Shown: positions 22,335 to 31,085 of the stretch, piece after piece
Numbering within the stretch: the stretch's first letter is position 1
Layout: each line of letters starts with the position of its first letter
Notes under the pieces: model-generated
The model's database searches: none
What the model was told of the DNA's origin: nothing
Seen by the model: the letters and a program-made list of their open reading frames with translations, nothing else
Translations under genes and position numbers: made by a program
Source of the DNA: Photobacterium atrarenae
GTDB lineage: Bacteria > Pseudomonadota > Gammaproteobacteria > Enterobacterales > Vibrionaceae
Length of the DNA: 64,000 nt
Assembly (NCBI RefSeq): GCF_024380015.1
Contig: NZ_CP101508.1
Location: 2,356,902-2,420,901 of the forward strand
Reading direction: 5' to 3'

Positions 22335-22850
22335 ATGCAATTTCTGAACTCTTTTTCCAAAAGTCGCCTCTCCTGGGGACTGTTGCTTTTATTTGTCATC
22401 TTTTTTGAAGCCTGCGCCTTGTTCTTCCAACATGTGATGAAGCTCGATCCCTGCGTCATGTGTATTTACGAACGGGTTGCCATGCTGGGCGTCGGCGTCG
22501 CCGCACTGGTCGGCCTGGTCGCACCACAAAACATCGTCTTTCGCTGGCTGGGACTGGCCGGCTGGGGCGCCAGCGCTTACTGGGGTCTGGCCCTGGCCAA
22601 TGAGCATGTCGGCTATCAGTTCAACCCGTCACCATTTGCCACCTGCGATCTGTTCGTCCGCTTTCCGGAATGGGCCCCCCTCAACCAGTGGGTGCCGTGG
22701 ATGTTCGAAGCCACCGGAGATTGCAGCAAAGTCGTCTGGACGTTTCTGGGGCAGTCGATGCCGCAGTGGTTGGTGATTATTTTTGCCGCCAACCTGGTAG
22801 CGCTGGTAGTGATCGTAACTGCCCAGTTTGTCGGCAAAAAAGCAGCCTGA
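22335..22850 (+). CDS. dsbB: Disulfide bond formation protein B
   Basis: Inner-membrane quinone reductase that reoxidises periplasmic DsbA. The 171 residues contain four hydrophobic segments and the two expected cysteine pairs: C40/C43 in DPCVMCIYER, and C104/C130 in FATCDLF and TGDCSKV. R47, just after the first pair, corresponds to the quinone-contact arginine of the family. Length and topology match E. coli DsbB (176). It follows nhaB, the same order as in E. coli, but with an intervening terminator, so it is probably transcribed from its own promoter. Confidence 0.96.
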   Translation: MQFLNSFSKSRLSWGLLLLFVIFFEACALFFQHVMKLDPCVMCIYERVAMLGVGVAALVGLVAPQNIVFRWLGLAGWGASAYWGLALANEHVGYQFNPSPFATCDLFVRFPEWAPLNQWVPWMFEATGDCSKVVWTFLGQSMPQWLVIIFAANLVALVVIVTAQFVGKKAA

Positions 22851-22883
22851 GTGTTGCGAAGTTAGCATTCATTGATAAAGCAT

Positions 22884-22919
22884 AAAAACGGCGTCCCTGG
22901 TTTCAGGGACGCCGTTTTT
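22884..22919. terminator. Bidirectional terminator between dsbB and mutT
   Basis: AAAAACGGCGTCCCTG and CAGGGACGCCGTTTTT form a 16-base perfect inverted repeat with a GTTT loop, flanked by A on the left and T on the right. Confidence 0.92.
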
Positions 22920-22970
22920 TGTCTGACCTGGAAAAAATCAAAAATAACCCAGCTTTTCGACTTTGAATGC

Positions 22971-23378
22971 TCAGCCACGTTCACGTTGCAGCAGCGCTTC
23001 GACAATCGGCAAATCTGCCGGACACAGGGTATAACGGGCCATCTCGTCTGCCGTGACCCAGACCGCATCCTGATGGCTGTGCAGCGCCAACTCTCCCGCC
23101 TGCCAGTGACTCAGATAACCTTTGAGGTGGATCACCTTATCACCGTAATCAAACACGCTGTCGGCCAGCCAGTCCCCGGTCCGGGTGGTGATCGCCAGCT
23201 CTTCATGCAATTCCCGCGCTAAAGCCTGCGCCGGCGTTTCACCGCGCTCGACTTTCCCACCCGGAAATTCCCAAAGATTGCCCTGACTGGCACCTGCCGG
23301 CCGCTGAGCCAGCAAATACCGCCCCGACTTTTCAATCACCCCGGCCACCACCTGGATCACCTGCGGCTGCGAGGCCAT
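22971..23378 (-). CDS. mutT: 8-oxo-dGTP diphosphatase MutT
   Basis: Nudix hydrolase that removes 8-oxo-dGTP from the nucleotide pool and so prevents A:T to C:G changes. The Nudix box is complete, GGKVERGETPAQALARELHE plus EL, with the preceding LWEFPG typical of MutT. An extra upstream ATG at 23426 would add 16 residues, but the ATG at 23378 overlaps the stop of the preceding gene as TGATG and gives 135 residues, near the 129 of E. coli MutT, so I prefer it. The overlap suggests translational coupling with the SEC-C protein gene. Confidence 0.92.
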   Translation of the reverse strand: MASQPQVIQVVAGVIEKSGRYLLAQRPAGASQGNLWEFPGGKVERGETPAQALARELHEELAITTRTGDWLADSVFDYGDKVIHLKGYLSHWQAGELALHSHQDAVWVTADEMARYTLCPADLPIVEALLQRERG

Positions 23379-24040
23379 CACTGACCGCAGCACTGCTTGA
23401 ATTTCTTGCCGCTTCCGCATGGACAATCATCATTACGACCAACGGTTTTATACGGATTCACCGCCTGCGCACCACCGCCCTGCTGCAACTCATCGGCCGC
23501 CATCACCACTTCATTGAGCATCAAGCCAAGCTGCGGGTACAAAGCTTCCGGTGCCGGCATCCTTTCAACACCAGCTTCCTGCATTTGTGCCAGGGTACCG
23601 GCTTCATCGACCAGCAGCATGCAGGTAGTCAGCAAGGCCGACAGCATCCGCATAGTCCCATCAGAGAGCGGCTGTTCCCCCCAATTGGGTTCAATATACG
23701 GCCAAACCGCGAGAAATCCTTCAGCGAAATAGCGCAGATCTTCTGTCACGCCGGTATCCGGTTGCCAGTCCAGGACGTGCGGCAGCTGGTACTCACCCGC
23801 CTTCATCCGGCAGTACTGCAACTCGAAATGGGCCAGCAGCACTTTCTTCTGCGCTTCAGGCAGCAATACCGGCTCCTCTTCAACGACGCCACCGGTCAAC
23901 AACACCGGCAACCAGATCTCCGGCTCCATCGGCTTCGGATTGGCGTTCGCAGCCAACAGGGCCCCTTCAATAAAGGAAGCCGGCATACCTTCCCAGTCTG
24001 CAGGTAAAGTCACTAATTCTGTCATCATTATCCGGTTCAT
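23378..24040 (-). CDS. UPF0149 / YecA-type protein with SEC-C motif
   Basis: 220-residue cytosolic protein of the YecA (UPF0149) family. Most of it is a helical domain (about residues 10-180). The last 20 residues are a SEC-C zinc motif, DDCPCGSGKKFKQCCG, the same type found at the end of SecA. The family has no assigned reaction; the SEC-C tail suggests contact with ribosomes or secretion partners. A start at MTELVTLPADW (24025) with GGA 5 bases upstream is an alternative. The stop overlaps the mutT start by one base, so the two form a unit. Confidence 0.85.
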   Translation of the reverse strand: MNRIMMTELVTLPADWEGMPASFIEGALLAANANPKPMEPEIWLPVLLTGGVVEEEPVLLPEAQKKVLLAHFELQYCRMKAGEYQLPHVLDWQPDTGVTEDLRYFAEGFLAVWPYIEPNWGEQPLSDGTMRMLSALLTTCMLLVDEAGTLAQMQEAGVERMPAPEALYPQLGLMLNEVVMAADELQQGGGAQAVNPYKTVGRNDDCPCGSGKKFKQCCGQ

Positions 24041-24221
24041 TCGGCCATTTTGAGTAAGCGCAAATTATACACGGAAGCGAACCCGACAACACCTTTGCCG
24101 GCGCGGGCTTGCTCCCCCTTCAGGCATCGACAAAAACGTGAATCAGAGCGGTATATTCCCTGTTGAATTTTAATGCAATTATCGGCAAAAATGAGCAAGT
24201 AACCTGCATCAGGATTGATTT

Positions 24222-24920
24222 ATGCCTTACGGACAAGCCAACGCCATTATTGCCGGAGCCAGCGGACTCGTCGGCGATGAACTGCTGCATCAGCTGCTGG
24301 GCCATGACCAATTCGGGAAAATCTACGCCCTCTCCCGACGCCAGTTGCCTTTTCACAGCAAGAAGCTGAGCCAACTCATTCATCCTGAGCTGCGGGTCAC
24401 CGAGTGGAGCGATGCCGATCCAATCCCGACCATCGGCTTTATCTGTCTCGGTACCACCAAAAAGCAAGCCGGCAGCAGTCAGGCCTTGGAGGCCGTTGAT
24501 GTTCATCTGGTCAAAGCTGTTGCTGCAACCATGCAGATGCTCGGTGTCAAACACCTGGTGGTCGTCTCCAGCCTGTTTGCCAGCCCATGGTCGCCGTCAC
24601 ACTATTTACGCTGCAAAGGGAAAATGGAAAAAGCCCTGCTGAAAATGAATTTTGAGCACTGCGTTTTTGTCCGCCCCGGTCCGCTTCTGGGCGAACGTTC
24701 CTCCCCACGTAAGGATGAACAAATCGTGCAGTGGCTCTCGGCGCTCCTGCAACCGCTCACTTTCGGGCCGCTGGCCCACCTGCGTCCGATCCCGGCAGAA
24801 ACCGTCGCCAGAGCCATGGTGAACCTGTCGTTACAAGCCATGGAAAACACCCTCGGCCCTCTGACCACCACCACCGGCAAGCACCTCGTCAGCGCTGCTT
24901 TATCCCCCCACGCTGATTAG
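24222..24920 (+). CDS. NAD(P)-binding oxidoreductase, atypical SDR
   Basis: 232-residue Rossmann protein of the atypical short-chain dehydrogenase type related to HTATIP2/TIP30. The dinucleotide loop [19 protein letters not shown] lies at residues 8-26, [13 protein letters not shown] near 73, and [20 protein letters not shown] with the YxxxK-like YLRCKGK motif around 120-130; [12 protein letters not shown] follows. The substrate is not known; members often act on sugar- or lipid-type substrates or have lost activity. It lies between the divergent SEC-C gene and dusC, which starts 65 bases downstream on the same strand. Confidence 0.8.
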   Translation: MPYGQANAIIAGASGLVGDELLHQLLGHDQFGKIYALSRRQLPFHSKKLSQLIHPELRVTEWSDADPIPTIGFICLGTTKKQAGSSQALEAVDVHLVKAVAATMQMLGVKHLVVVSSLFASPWSPSHYLRCKGKMEKALLKMNFEHCVFVRPGPLLGERSSPRKDEQIVQWLSALLQPLTFGPLAHLRPIPAETVARAMVNLSLQAMENTLGPLTTTTGKHLVSAALSPHAD

Positions 24921-24985
24921 GTGACAAGGCTGGGGGAACACACTACAATCACGCCCCTCATCCCAGACGAACGGTGCAAGAAGCA

Positions 24986-25936
24986 ATGCGAGTAATTTTA
25001 GGCCCGATGGAAGGTGTGCTTGATCACCTGATGCGGGAAATGCTGACGGAAATCAACGACTACGACCTCTGTGTCACCGAGTTTGTCCGAGTGATAGATC
25101 AGCTACTGCCGGATCGGGTCTTTCACCGTTTGTGTCCCGAGCTCAAGCAAGGCGGCCAAACCGCCTCCGGCACTCCGGTACGGGTTCAGCTGCTCGGCCA
25201 GGACCCGCACTGGATGGCGGAGAACGCCCGCCGGGTCGTTGAACTGGGATCCCCCGGCGTCGATATCAACTTTGGCTGTCCGGCCAAGTCCGTCAACAAG
25301 AGCCGGGGCGGTGCCGTGTTGCTGCAAGATCCGGCACTGATGTATCAAATCGTCAAGTCTGTGCGTGAAGCGGTCGATCCCCGGCTGCCGGTCACCGCCA
25401 AAGTCCGCCTGGGATGGGATTGCCCGAGCCACTGCTTTGAAATTGCCGATGCCGTGGCACAGGCAAAGGCTGATGAACTGACCGTGCATGCGCGTACCAA
25501 AGCCGATGGCTACAAGGCCGAAGCCATCAAATGGGATTATATCCGCCTGCTCAAAGCCAAGTCACCACTGCCGATTGTCGCCAACGGCGAGGTGTGGAAT
25601 TATCAAAATGGTCAGGATTGCATGGCCACCACGCAGGCTGATGCGCTGATGGTGTGTCGCGGTGCCCTGAACCTGCCGAATCTGGGGAACGTCGTAAAGC
25701 ACGATGCCCCGCATATGCGCTGGGACGAAGTGCTGGCCCTGCTGCTGCGCTACTCGGAATACGAGATCAAGGGCGATAAAGGCCTGTACTACCCGAACCG
25801 GGTCAAACAGTGGTTTGCTTACCTGCGTCACGAATACCCTGAAGCCAAAGCGCTGTTCGCCGATATCCGCCGCCACAACAAAGCCGCGCCGATTGTCGAC
25901 ATTTTACTGGCGGCGCAGCGCCAGCTGGCGGCCTGA
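24986..25936 (+). CDS. dusC: tRNA-dihydrouridine(16) synthase
   Basis: FMN enzyme that reduces uridine 16 in the tRNA D-loop with NADPH. The protein, 316 residues from the ATG, opens [20 protein letters not shown] and contains the Dus core [20 protein letters not shown] with the catalytic cysteine, and [10 protein letters not shown] and IVANGEVW for FMN contacts. MEGVLD and [12 protein letters not shown] are characteristic of DusC rather than DusA or DusB. A GTG four codons upstream (24974) is possible, but the family starts with MRV. A terminator hairpin that mainly serves the opposite strand follows. Confidence 0.93.
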   Translation: MRVILGPMEGVLDHLMREMLTEINDYDLCVTEFVRVIDQLLPDRVFHRLCPELKQGGQTASGTPVRVQLLGQDPHWMAENARRVVELGSPGVDINFGCPAKSVNKSRGGAVLLQDPALMYQIVKSVREAVDPRLPVTAKVRLGWDCPSHCFEIADAVAQAKADELTVHARTKADGYKAEAIKWDYIRLLKAKSPLPIVANGEVWNYQNGQDCMATTQADALMVCRGALNLPNLGNVVKHDAPHMRWDEVLALLLRYSEYEIKGDKGLYYPNRVKQWFAYLRHEYPEAKALFADIRRHNKAAPIVDILLAAQRQLAA

Positions 25937-25990
25937 CACCTCACCGCAAACAAGCGCCTTCCCTCCCAAAAAAATAATCCATTGGATACA

Positions 25991-26014
25991 AAAAGCCCCA
26001 GCTCAGCTGGGGCT
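25991..26014 (-). terminator. Rho-independent terminator of ycgN
   Basis: AGCCCCAG, loop CTCAG, CTGGGGCT; on the minus strand it is followed by TTTTTGT, 13 bases after the ycgN stop. It may also stop dusC transcripts coming the other way. Confidence 0.8.
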
Positions 26015-26026
26015 ACAATTGCAGAA

Positions 26027-26461
26027 CTATCGACCAGGATGGTTCAGAATGTGGTCTTCCCAGTCAATCACATCAATTTCATATACCACTTTATTGCGCA
26101 CTGATTCATCGGCTTTGTGCATGGCTTCTTTCGAGCCGGTGATAAGCGGGTGCCATTCCGGCAGGGGCTTGCCTTCGGCGAGCAGACGATAGGCGCAGGT
26201 CTCCGGCAGCCAGACAAACTCGTCAATGCGCTCGCGGGTCAGCTTCAGGCACTCTTCCCCGGAAGCAAAGCGGTTCGGGTAATCTTTACAGGAGCAAGTT
26301 TGATCATCCAGCAGGCTACAAGCGACATTGGTGTAGTAGATTTCATCGGTATCGTCATCGATTAACTTGTGCAGGCAGCACTTGCCGCAGCCATCACACA
26401 AAGATTCCCACTCCTGATCTGTCATTTCTTTCAGATCTTTCTCTTGCCAAAAACGTACCAT
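26027..26461 (-). CDS. ycgN: UPF0260 family Cys-cluster protein YcgN
   Basis: 144-residue cytosolic protein of unknown function; E. coli YcgN is 153. Cysteine pairs are conserved in [14 protein letters not shown] and in [14 protein letters not shown], with a further cysteine in EECLKL and in ETCAYRLL; together these look like a metal or Fe-S site of the CxxCxxCC type also seen in YkgJ-like proteins. The end ([13 protein letters not shown]) is typical for the family. It is a single gene with its own terminator, divergent from another small Cys-cluster gene 225 bases away. Confidence 0.9.
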   Translation of the reverse strand: MVRFWQEKDLKEMTDQEWESLCDGCGKCCLHKLIDDDTDEIYYTNVACSLLDDQTCSCKDYPNRFASGEECLKLTRERIDEFVWLPETCAYRLLAEGKPLPEWHPLITGSKEAMHKADESVRNKVVYEIDVIDWEDHILNHPGR

Positions 26462-26686
26462 AACACCGCCTCGTCTTGATTCTTCACCCTGGCCGGATTC
26501 GCCAAGGAGGCGGTTTTATAGCCGCCAGCCCGGCAAAGTGCAAGCCTTTCCTCGGGATCCCATCGGATAAACCAGTTGAATAAGAGTCATTATTATTTAT
26601 CAACCCCAACGGGGAATATGCTTTGATCCCAAAGACGGAGAGTGATAACTTTCGCCCCCGCTTTTGATTTTAGATTGGTATTGATT

Positions 26687-26935
26687 ATGGAGTGTCGTTT
26701 AGGCTGTGGCGCTTGTTGTATCGCGCCGAGTATCTCGACGCCCATCCCGGGGATGCCGGAAGGCAAACCCGCTGGCGTCCGGTGTATTCAGCTCAATGAA
26801 AGAAACCTGTGCAAACTATTCGGTAAACCGGAACGACCGGCTGTGTGTCATCAGTTCAAGCCGTGCCCGGATCTATGCGGCAGTACCAACCAGCAGGCGC
26901 TGAGCAATATTACGGAGTTGGAAAGCATGACCTGA
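26687..26935 (+). CDS. yeiW: YkgJ-like Cys-cluster protein, YeiW type
   Basis: 82-residue protein with the pattern MECRLGCGACCIAPSIS at the start, GVRCIQLNERNLCKLF in the middle and PAVCHQFKPCPDLCG near the end, about nine cysteines in all. This is the UPF0153/YkgJ family, presumed to bind zinc or an Fe-S cluster; function unknown. The ATG at 26687 matches the family start; a longer frame from 26642 adds an unconserved hydrophobic stretch and is rejected. No ribosome site is obvious. Convergent with the next small gene. Confidence 0.85.
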   Translation: MECRLGCGACCIAPSISTPIPGMPEGKPAGVRCIQLNERNLCKLFGKPERPAVCHQFKPCPDLCGSTNQQALSNITELESMT

Positions 26936-26968
26936 GGGCCATGTTTTCCAACTCCGGTGAGTCACTTT

Positions 26969-27217
26969 TTAAGCAACTTCGACTTTACCAGTCAGGATCC
27001 GCAGCGCCGATTTGGCATGCTCGACCGCCTGATGGCCGGAATACGTCAGATAGCCACCATCTTCGTCCGTCACCAACCCTTTAGCATACAACCGCTTGGC
27101 AGCAGCAATCACTGGCGGGGCCGCATCATGATGGATCTTCAACCCTTCCATGTCGCTGTGCATGGGAAACTTCACAAGCAGGTTCATTTCATCAACCAAT
27201 TCTGGGGTATACGACAT
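26969..27217 (-). CDS. Conserved hypothetical protein, TIGR02647 type
   Basis: 82-residue protein found in vibrios and pseudomonads, function unknown. MSYTPELVDEMNLLVKF at the start, IHHDAAPPVIAAAKRLYAKG in the middle and GGYLTYSGHQAVEHAKSALR at the end are the hallmarks. It reads as a small helical, winged-helix-like fold (secondary-structure guess only). GAGGTGACT stands directly before the ATG at 27217, so the in-frame ATG at 27235 is not used. Upstream is the 3' exon side of the group II intron. Confidence 0.78.
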   Translation of the reverse strand: MSYTPELVDEMNLLVKFPMHSDMEGLKIHHDAAPPVIAAAKRLYAKGLVTDEDGGYLTYSGHQAVEHAKSALRILTGKVEVA

Positions 27218-27351
27218 AGTCACCTCATTGTTCATTGCGTATGACTTAATACTAGCGGCTCCGGGCAGGAAAAGTAGGAAGGCAGATCATCTCAGGTGTA
27301 CTTGACGATACAAAAAAGCGATCTATTTCAAAGAATTGAAATCGAGTAGGA

Positions 27352-27411
27352 GGAGGCCTCACGGCCTCCGTCCTCTCACACCACCGTACAAGCGTGGGTC
27401 GCATACGGCGG
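27352..27411 (-). ncRNA. Group II intron ribozyme domains V and VI
   Basis: Domain V pairs CCGCCGTA (27411-27404) with TACGGTGG (27388-27381), including one G-U pair, and an upper stem GCG/CGC. Domain VI is GGAGGCC, loop GTGA, GGCCTCC (27369-27352), followed by the 3' end TACTCGAT. These are the catalytic and branch-site helices of the intron. Confidence 0.8.
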
Positions 27412-28689
27412 TTCCGAATATATTTTCAGTGACTCGTACCCATCTCGCAACGAGTACAGACCCATCTCCTTGAACCATTTCATTGGCATGGCCTGATTGA
27501 GCTGGGGCGATAAAGCCAAGTGCCACCACCCTTTATCTGACATCGCCAGCTTCCACGCATTGCGTTCGCTTACACCCTCTTGGCGTAACCATGTCGCTAT
27601 GCTGTATCTGCGCTTGCGCTGCTTGAGGCGATAGCACCGTAAGCGCCGCCTTATCCATTCATCCAAGCGCTGCATCGCGCTTTTCCGTATGGCAAGCTTG
27701 AAATAGTGTTGCCAACCTCTTAGGTATTGAGTGAGTTCGACTAGGACTGTCTTCAACTCTCGCCCTCGATTCCGCTTCGTTATTTGACGCACTCGCTTCT
27801 TCATCTGAGTTTGTGCTGTCTTCGAGATATGGATGCTTCCATCTCGTTGAAAGCGATGGCCTAGGTAAGTCCGCTCTGTCACTCTCGTTGCCGCACTTTT
27901 CTCACGGTTAACCCTGAGTTTCAGTTTCTGCTCCAAGAACTCCGTGATTGAGGCTTTTACTCGATTGGCGGCTTCCTCACTGTGCACGTAGATTTGGCAG
28001 TCGTCTGCATATCGGCAGAACTTATGCCCTCTTCGCTCAAGCTCTTTATCCAACTCATCTAATACGATATTTGATAGCAGCGGAGATAATGGTCCACCCT
28101 GTGGCGTCCCTCGTTGCCTCTGCTCAACTAACCCGTTTCGCATTATGCCTGCCTGTAGGTATGACCTGACCAGCTTCAGGACCCGTTTATCTGTGATGTC
28201 CTCCGATAGCCTGTGCATCAGTCTATCGTGGTTCACAGTATCGAAGTATTTCGCCAGGTCTATGTCGACTACATAACCCCGCCCCTCCCTGATGTAGTGG
28301 CTTGCTGCCACCAATGCATGGTGGGCACTGCGGTTAGGCCTGAACCCATAACTGTTGCTTGAAAACTGAGGTTCGTAGATATCTGTCAGTACTGAGGTAA
28401 TGGCCTGTTGGACTACCCTATCAAGTACAGTTGGGATACCTAGCTGCCTCACTCCCCCGCTAGGTTTGGGAATTTCTACACCCAGAACGGGTTGCGGTTG
28501 GTAGCTCCCGTCCAGAAGGCTCTGGCGGAGCGCTTGCCCATTAGAAGACTGCCGAAGCATCGAGATAGTCGCTGTTATGTCGAGTTTATCAACCCCAGCA
28601 CATCCCTTGTTCTTCTTCACTCTTCTCAGGGCTTGGTTCAGATTTGTTGAGGAGCAGATCCGCTCCATCAACTGAGTTGAGGTCACCAA
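27376..28689 (-). CDS. ltrA: Group II intron reverse transcriptase/maturase
   Basis: 437-residue intron-encoded protein that helps splicing and copies the intron into DNA targets. RT blocks are complete: VEIPKPSGGVRQLGIPTVLD, YGFRPNRSAHHAL, YVVDIDLAKYFDTVNHDRL, GTPQGGPLSPLLSNIVLDEL and the catalytic CRYADDCQIY. The maturase (X) domain includes LTQYLRGWQHYFKLA. There is no HNH endonuclease tail, as expected for class C. The start is TTG at 28689 with a perfect AGGAGG 7 bases upstream; a GTG follows immediately. The frame runs through domain V of the ribozyme and ends between domains V and VI. Confidence 0.95.
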   Translation of the reverse strand: MVTSTQLMERICSSTNLNQALRRVKKNKGCAGVDKLDITATISMLRQSSNGQALRQSLLDGSYQPQPVLGVEIPKPSGGVRQLGIPTVLDRVVQQAITSVLTDIYEPQFSSNSYGFRPNRSAHHALVAASHYIREGRGYVVDIDLAKYFDTVNHDRLMHRLSEDITDKRVLKLVRSYLQAGIMRNGLVEQRQRGTPQGGPLSPLLSNIVLDELDKELERRGHKFCRYADDCQIYVHSEEAANRVKASITEFLEQKLKLRVNREKSAATRVTERTYLGHRFQRDGSIHISKTAQTQMKKRVRQITKRNRGRELKTVLVELTQYLRGWQHYFKLAIRKSAMQRLDEWIRRRLRCYRLKQRKRRYSIATWLRQEGVSERNAWKLAMSDKGWWHLALSPQLNQAMPMKWFKEMGLYSLRDGYESLKIYSEPPYATHACTVV

Positions 28690-29229
28690 GACTCGTCCTC
28701 CTGTCTACGCCGATCATGCTTGTCATTCTTCGTGGCCATGAGCGTCACTTGCGGTGTTGCCCAGTAGTACGTAGAGATGTTGTTCATCTTGCTATGACCC
28801 CACATGATTGAGTGTCTAGTGACTGCTTCTTGATATATTCAGTTCCGGCCTTCCCTTGGGTTGTACTTCCCCAAGGTACTATGCCTTCTGCTGACTTCTT
28901 ATTACCCGTCACACAACATCACTGTTGTATTAGTCTCATCCGAGACAGGTCGTAAGATCTCCCGAGGTAAGACGTTGTTCTTTCCCTTGGCTGTGCCTGA
29001 TTTACCCGTACACACTTCCCGTCGAGGCATTGGGCTGTTCTATATATTGCTAGGTTACCCAAGTTGTACTGGCCTACTATCAGGTTTCTGTTCGTCACAC
29101 CCAAGTTTTGCCGTTTGCTTCCTTCAGATCCCACCTCACGGTGGGCACCCTTGCATAGGCTAACGGTTCTCGCTCGACTGAGCCCGTAGAGGACTTTCAC
29201 CTCCTAGAACAACGCCATGCTCGGCGCAC

Positions 29230-29261
29230 AATAAAAGAAAACCGCTCCCGGGAGCGGTTTT
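29230..29261 (-). terminator. Terminator of the Tim44-domain gene, used as intron target
   Basis: AAAACCGCTCCC and GGGAGCGGTTTT are perfectly complementary (29238-29261); on the minus strand CTTTTATT follows and the group II intron begins at the next base. It lies 36 bases after the stop of the Tim44-domain gene. Confidence 0.9.
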
Positions 29262-29296
29262 CTATGTATGGGCGATTCAATCCGTCAGGACAAACT

Positions 29297-30157
29297 TTAT
29301 GCTTGGATTCCGACAATCAGCCAAGGTGCATTCGGGGCGCGCAGATCGCGCTCCAGGTGCCAGACATCGGTAATGTCTTCTTCCACACCTTCATGGCGGT
29401 CTTTATAACGACCAGAGAATTTCACGCTCAGCTGGGCCACGTTGGCGTCATAATCCGCACGAACCAGTTCAGCGTCAACGTACATCACTTCGGTATGTTG
29501 CTCACCCTCCAGCTTGGCACGCTCAGCGGTCAGATCTTCCATCAGCGCAGGGCTGACGTACTCACGAATGGTCTCCAGCTCATTGTGGTTCCACGCGCCC
29601 TGGACCGTCCGGTAGTGCTCGCGGGCGCCATTAAGGAAGCCGTTCATATCAAAGCCCGGAGGCAGGTTGAACGGCACATCACCGTCTGTGGACTCGTAAG
29701 CCGGCTGTGAAGAAAACCCGGTTTGCTGCGCTTCTGGCGCTGCCTGGCGGTACTGTTGGGTCGAATTACCGGCATACGCTTCCCGGTGGCCCATTGGCGT
29801 ACGTTTTGCACCACGCATAGTTTTGAACAGCTTAAAGATCACAAAGGCAATGAGGCCGAAAATCAGGATATCCATGAACTGGATCCCTTCAAAGGCACCG
29901 CCAAAGAAGGCCGCCAGCAGGCCACCAGCCAGTAAGCCACCCAGCAGGCCACCCATCAGGCCTTTCTTACTGGACTTTCCGGCAGTTGGTTGTTGCTGCT
30001 TGAGTGTATCGGTCTGTTGCTGTTTTTGCTGAACCGGCGCCGTTTTATGGCTTTTGCCAAACGATTTACCACCGCCAAATTTCTTTGCGTATACATCCGT
30101 CGGCGTCATGAAAGAGACCGTCAGGATCAACGCAAACATCGTGAAGAAGCGTTTCAT
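29297..30157 (-). CDS. Tim44-like domain membrane protein
   Basis: 286 residues from the ATG at 30157. A signal-peptide-like start (MKRFFTMFALILTVSFM, then VYAKKFGGG), a Gln-rich linker (residues about 35-65), then glycine-rich and hydrophobic segments (GLMGGLLGGLLAGGLLAAFF and MDILIFGLIAFVIFKLF), and a C-terminal Tim44/Mba1-like domain (about residues 165-286, FLNGAREHYRTVQGAWN to WLIVGIQA). Probably an inner-membrane protein facing the cytosol; the family role in bacteria is unclear. A TTG seven codons upstream is possible. The transcript ends in the hairpin that the group II intron has chosen as its site. Confidence 0.85.
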   Translation of the reverse strand: MKRFFTMFALILTVSFMTPTDVYAKKFGGGKSFGKSHKTAPVQQKQQQTDTLKQQQPTAGKSSKKGLMGGLLGGLLAGGLLAAFFGGAFEGIQFMDILIFGLIAFVIFKLFKTMRGAKRTPMGHREAYAGNSTQQYRQAAPEAQQTGFSSQPAYESTDGDVPFNLPPGFDMNGFLNGAREHYRTVQGAWNHNELETIREYVSPALMEDLTAERAKLEGEQHTEVMYVDAELVRADYDANVAQLSVKFSGRYKDRHEGVEEDITDVWHLERDLRAPNAPWLIVGIQA

Positions 30158-30417
30158 TGAAATGAATACCTTTGCCAATTAGATAATTTGGCATCCTAAC
30201 GCCAACCTCCTGAATGTCAACTCACTCCCTCAGTGAAATTGTTACGAACATTTAACTACGATGTATCTTCAAAAATCTGCTTTACGACCAGCTAGCCAAG
30301 ACCTTGCTGCAGAAATACCCGACGCGCATGCTAAATATTTACCCAATTGAAACATTTACGCCCATCCCTGCTTACGGCTATCCTTAGAAGACTTTGGGCA
30401 ACAGGCAGAAGCACATA

Positions 30418-30825
30418 ATGCAAGATACACACAGCAAACTGATTGGCTACTTACTCTGGATCTTCGGGTTTACCGGGGCCCACCGGTTTTACTACGGTAA
30501 ACCCGTCACCGGGACGATCTGGTTTCTGACCTTGGGCCTGCTCGGCATCGGCTGGCTGATTGACCTGTTTTTAATTCCGAGCATGGATCGCGAAGCCGAT
30601 CTGCGCTTTCAAAGTGGTGATACTGACTACACCGTCGCCTGGCTGTTGCTGACATTTCTGGGAGTGTTCGGGGTCCACAGAATGTACATGGGGAAATGGC
30701 TGACCGGGATCCTGTATCTCCTGACCCTGGGCTTTTTCCTGATTGGCGTCCTGGTTGACTTCTGGACACTCAATGATCAGATCTCCATCCGCAACCGCGA
30801 AAGCGGCAATCAGGAAACGGCCTGA
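30418..30825 (+). CDS. TM2 domain-containing membrane protein
   Basis: 135 residues containing two TM2 units in tandem, each with the Gly-x-H-R-F/M-Y-x-G-K turn: FTGAHRFYYGKPVTG near residue 20 and FGVHRMYMGKWLTG near residue 85, each followed by a hydrophobic hairpin ending in an aspartate (LIDLF and LVDFW). An inner-membrane protein of unknown function. An in-frame TTG at 30394 would extend it by eight residues; the ATG is preferred though no clear ribosome site precedes it. A 16-base palindrome lies 6 bases after the stop. Confidence 0.85.
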   Translation: MQDTHSKLIGYLLWIFGFTGAHRFYYGKPVTGTIWFLTLGLLGIGWLIDLFLIPSMDREADLRFQSGDTDYTVAWLLLTFLGVFGVHRMYMGKWLTGILYLLTLGFFLIGVLVDFWTLNDQISIRNRESGNQETA

Positions 30826-30831
30826 ACCCTA

Positions 30832-30847
30832 AGAATTGTACAATTCT
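30832..30847. repeat. 16-base perfect palindrome
   Basis: AGAATTGTACAATTCT, starting 6 bases after the TM2 gene. Without a T tract it is not a terminator. It could be an operator for the TetR gene 240 bases downstream, but nothing proves this. Confidence 0.6.
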
Positions 30848-30955
30848 CAGGCCGGGTCTCGGCACGGGTTATGACCAAAGTCACATCCCCTTCCCTGCTC
30901 CCGACGCGGCCCGGGTTTCAACTTGACCCCGCAAAGCGGGAGCCTCTAAAATATT

Positions 30956-30973
30956 GAACATCGTTCTATACTT
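30956..30973 (+). promoter_or_regulatory. Candidate operator and -10 in front of the TetR gene
   Basis: GAAC-ATC-GTTC (30956-30966) is a short inverted repeat directly followed by TATACT (30967-30972), a plausible -10. A matching -35 is not evident. Overlap of palindrome and -10 would suit autoregulation by the TetR-family gene starting at 31086. Confidence 0.35.
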
Positions 30974-31085
30974 TTTTGCTGCCGGTTTGCAGCACATCTC
31001 CCTTTGCTGACTCTGAGGCCCCCGTGGTCTGTACGCATATTACAATGATAAGAGTAAAGCACTTTAGCTAAAGAGAAATCATTCA

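Larger units (their letters stand above)
27341..29229 (-). mobile_element. Bacterial class C group II intron, apparently full length
   Basis: A retroelement of 1889 bases on the minus strand. The 5' end is GTGCGCCGAGCATGGC (from 29229 leftward), a typical group II start, and the 3' end is CTCCTACTCGAT finishing at 27341, with domains V and VI just before it. The encoded reverse transcriptase lies in domain IV. The element sits directly behind a terminator hairpin and short T-rich stretch (29261-29230), the target preference known for class C introns. The 28690-29229 part holds the RNA domains I-III and no gene. Both ends look intact, so it may still be mobile. Confidence 0.9.

Noticed and set aside
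28861..29163. A 100-codon frame on the plus strand within the intron
   Set aside because: It lies over intron RNA domains I-III on the opposite strand and has no protein features.
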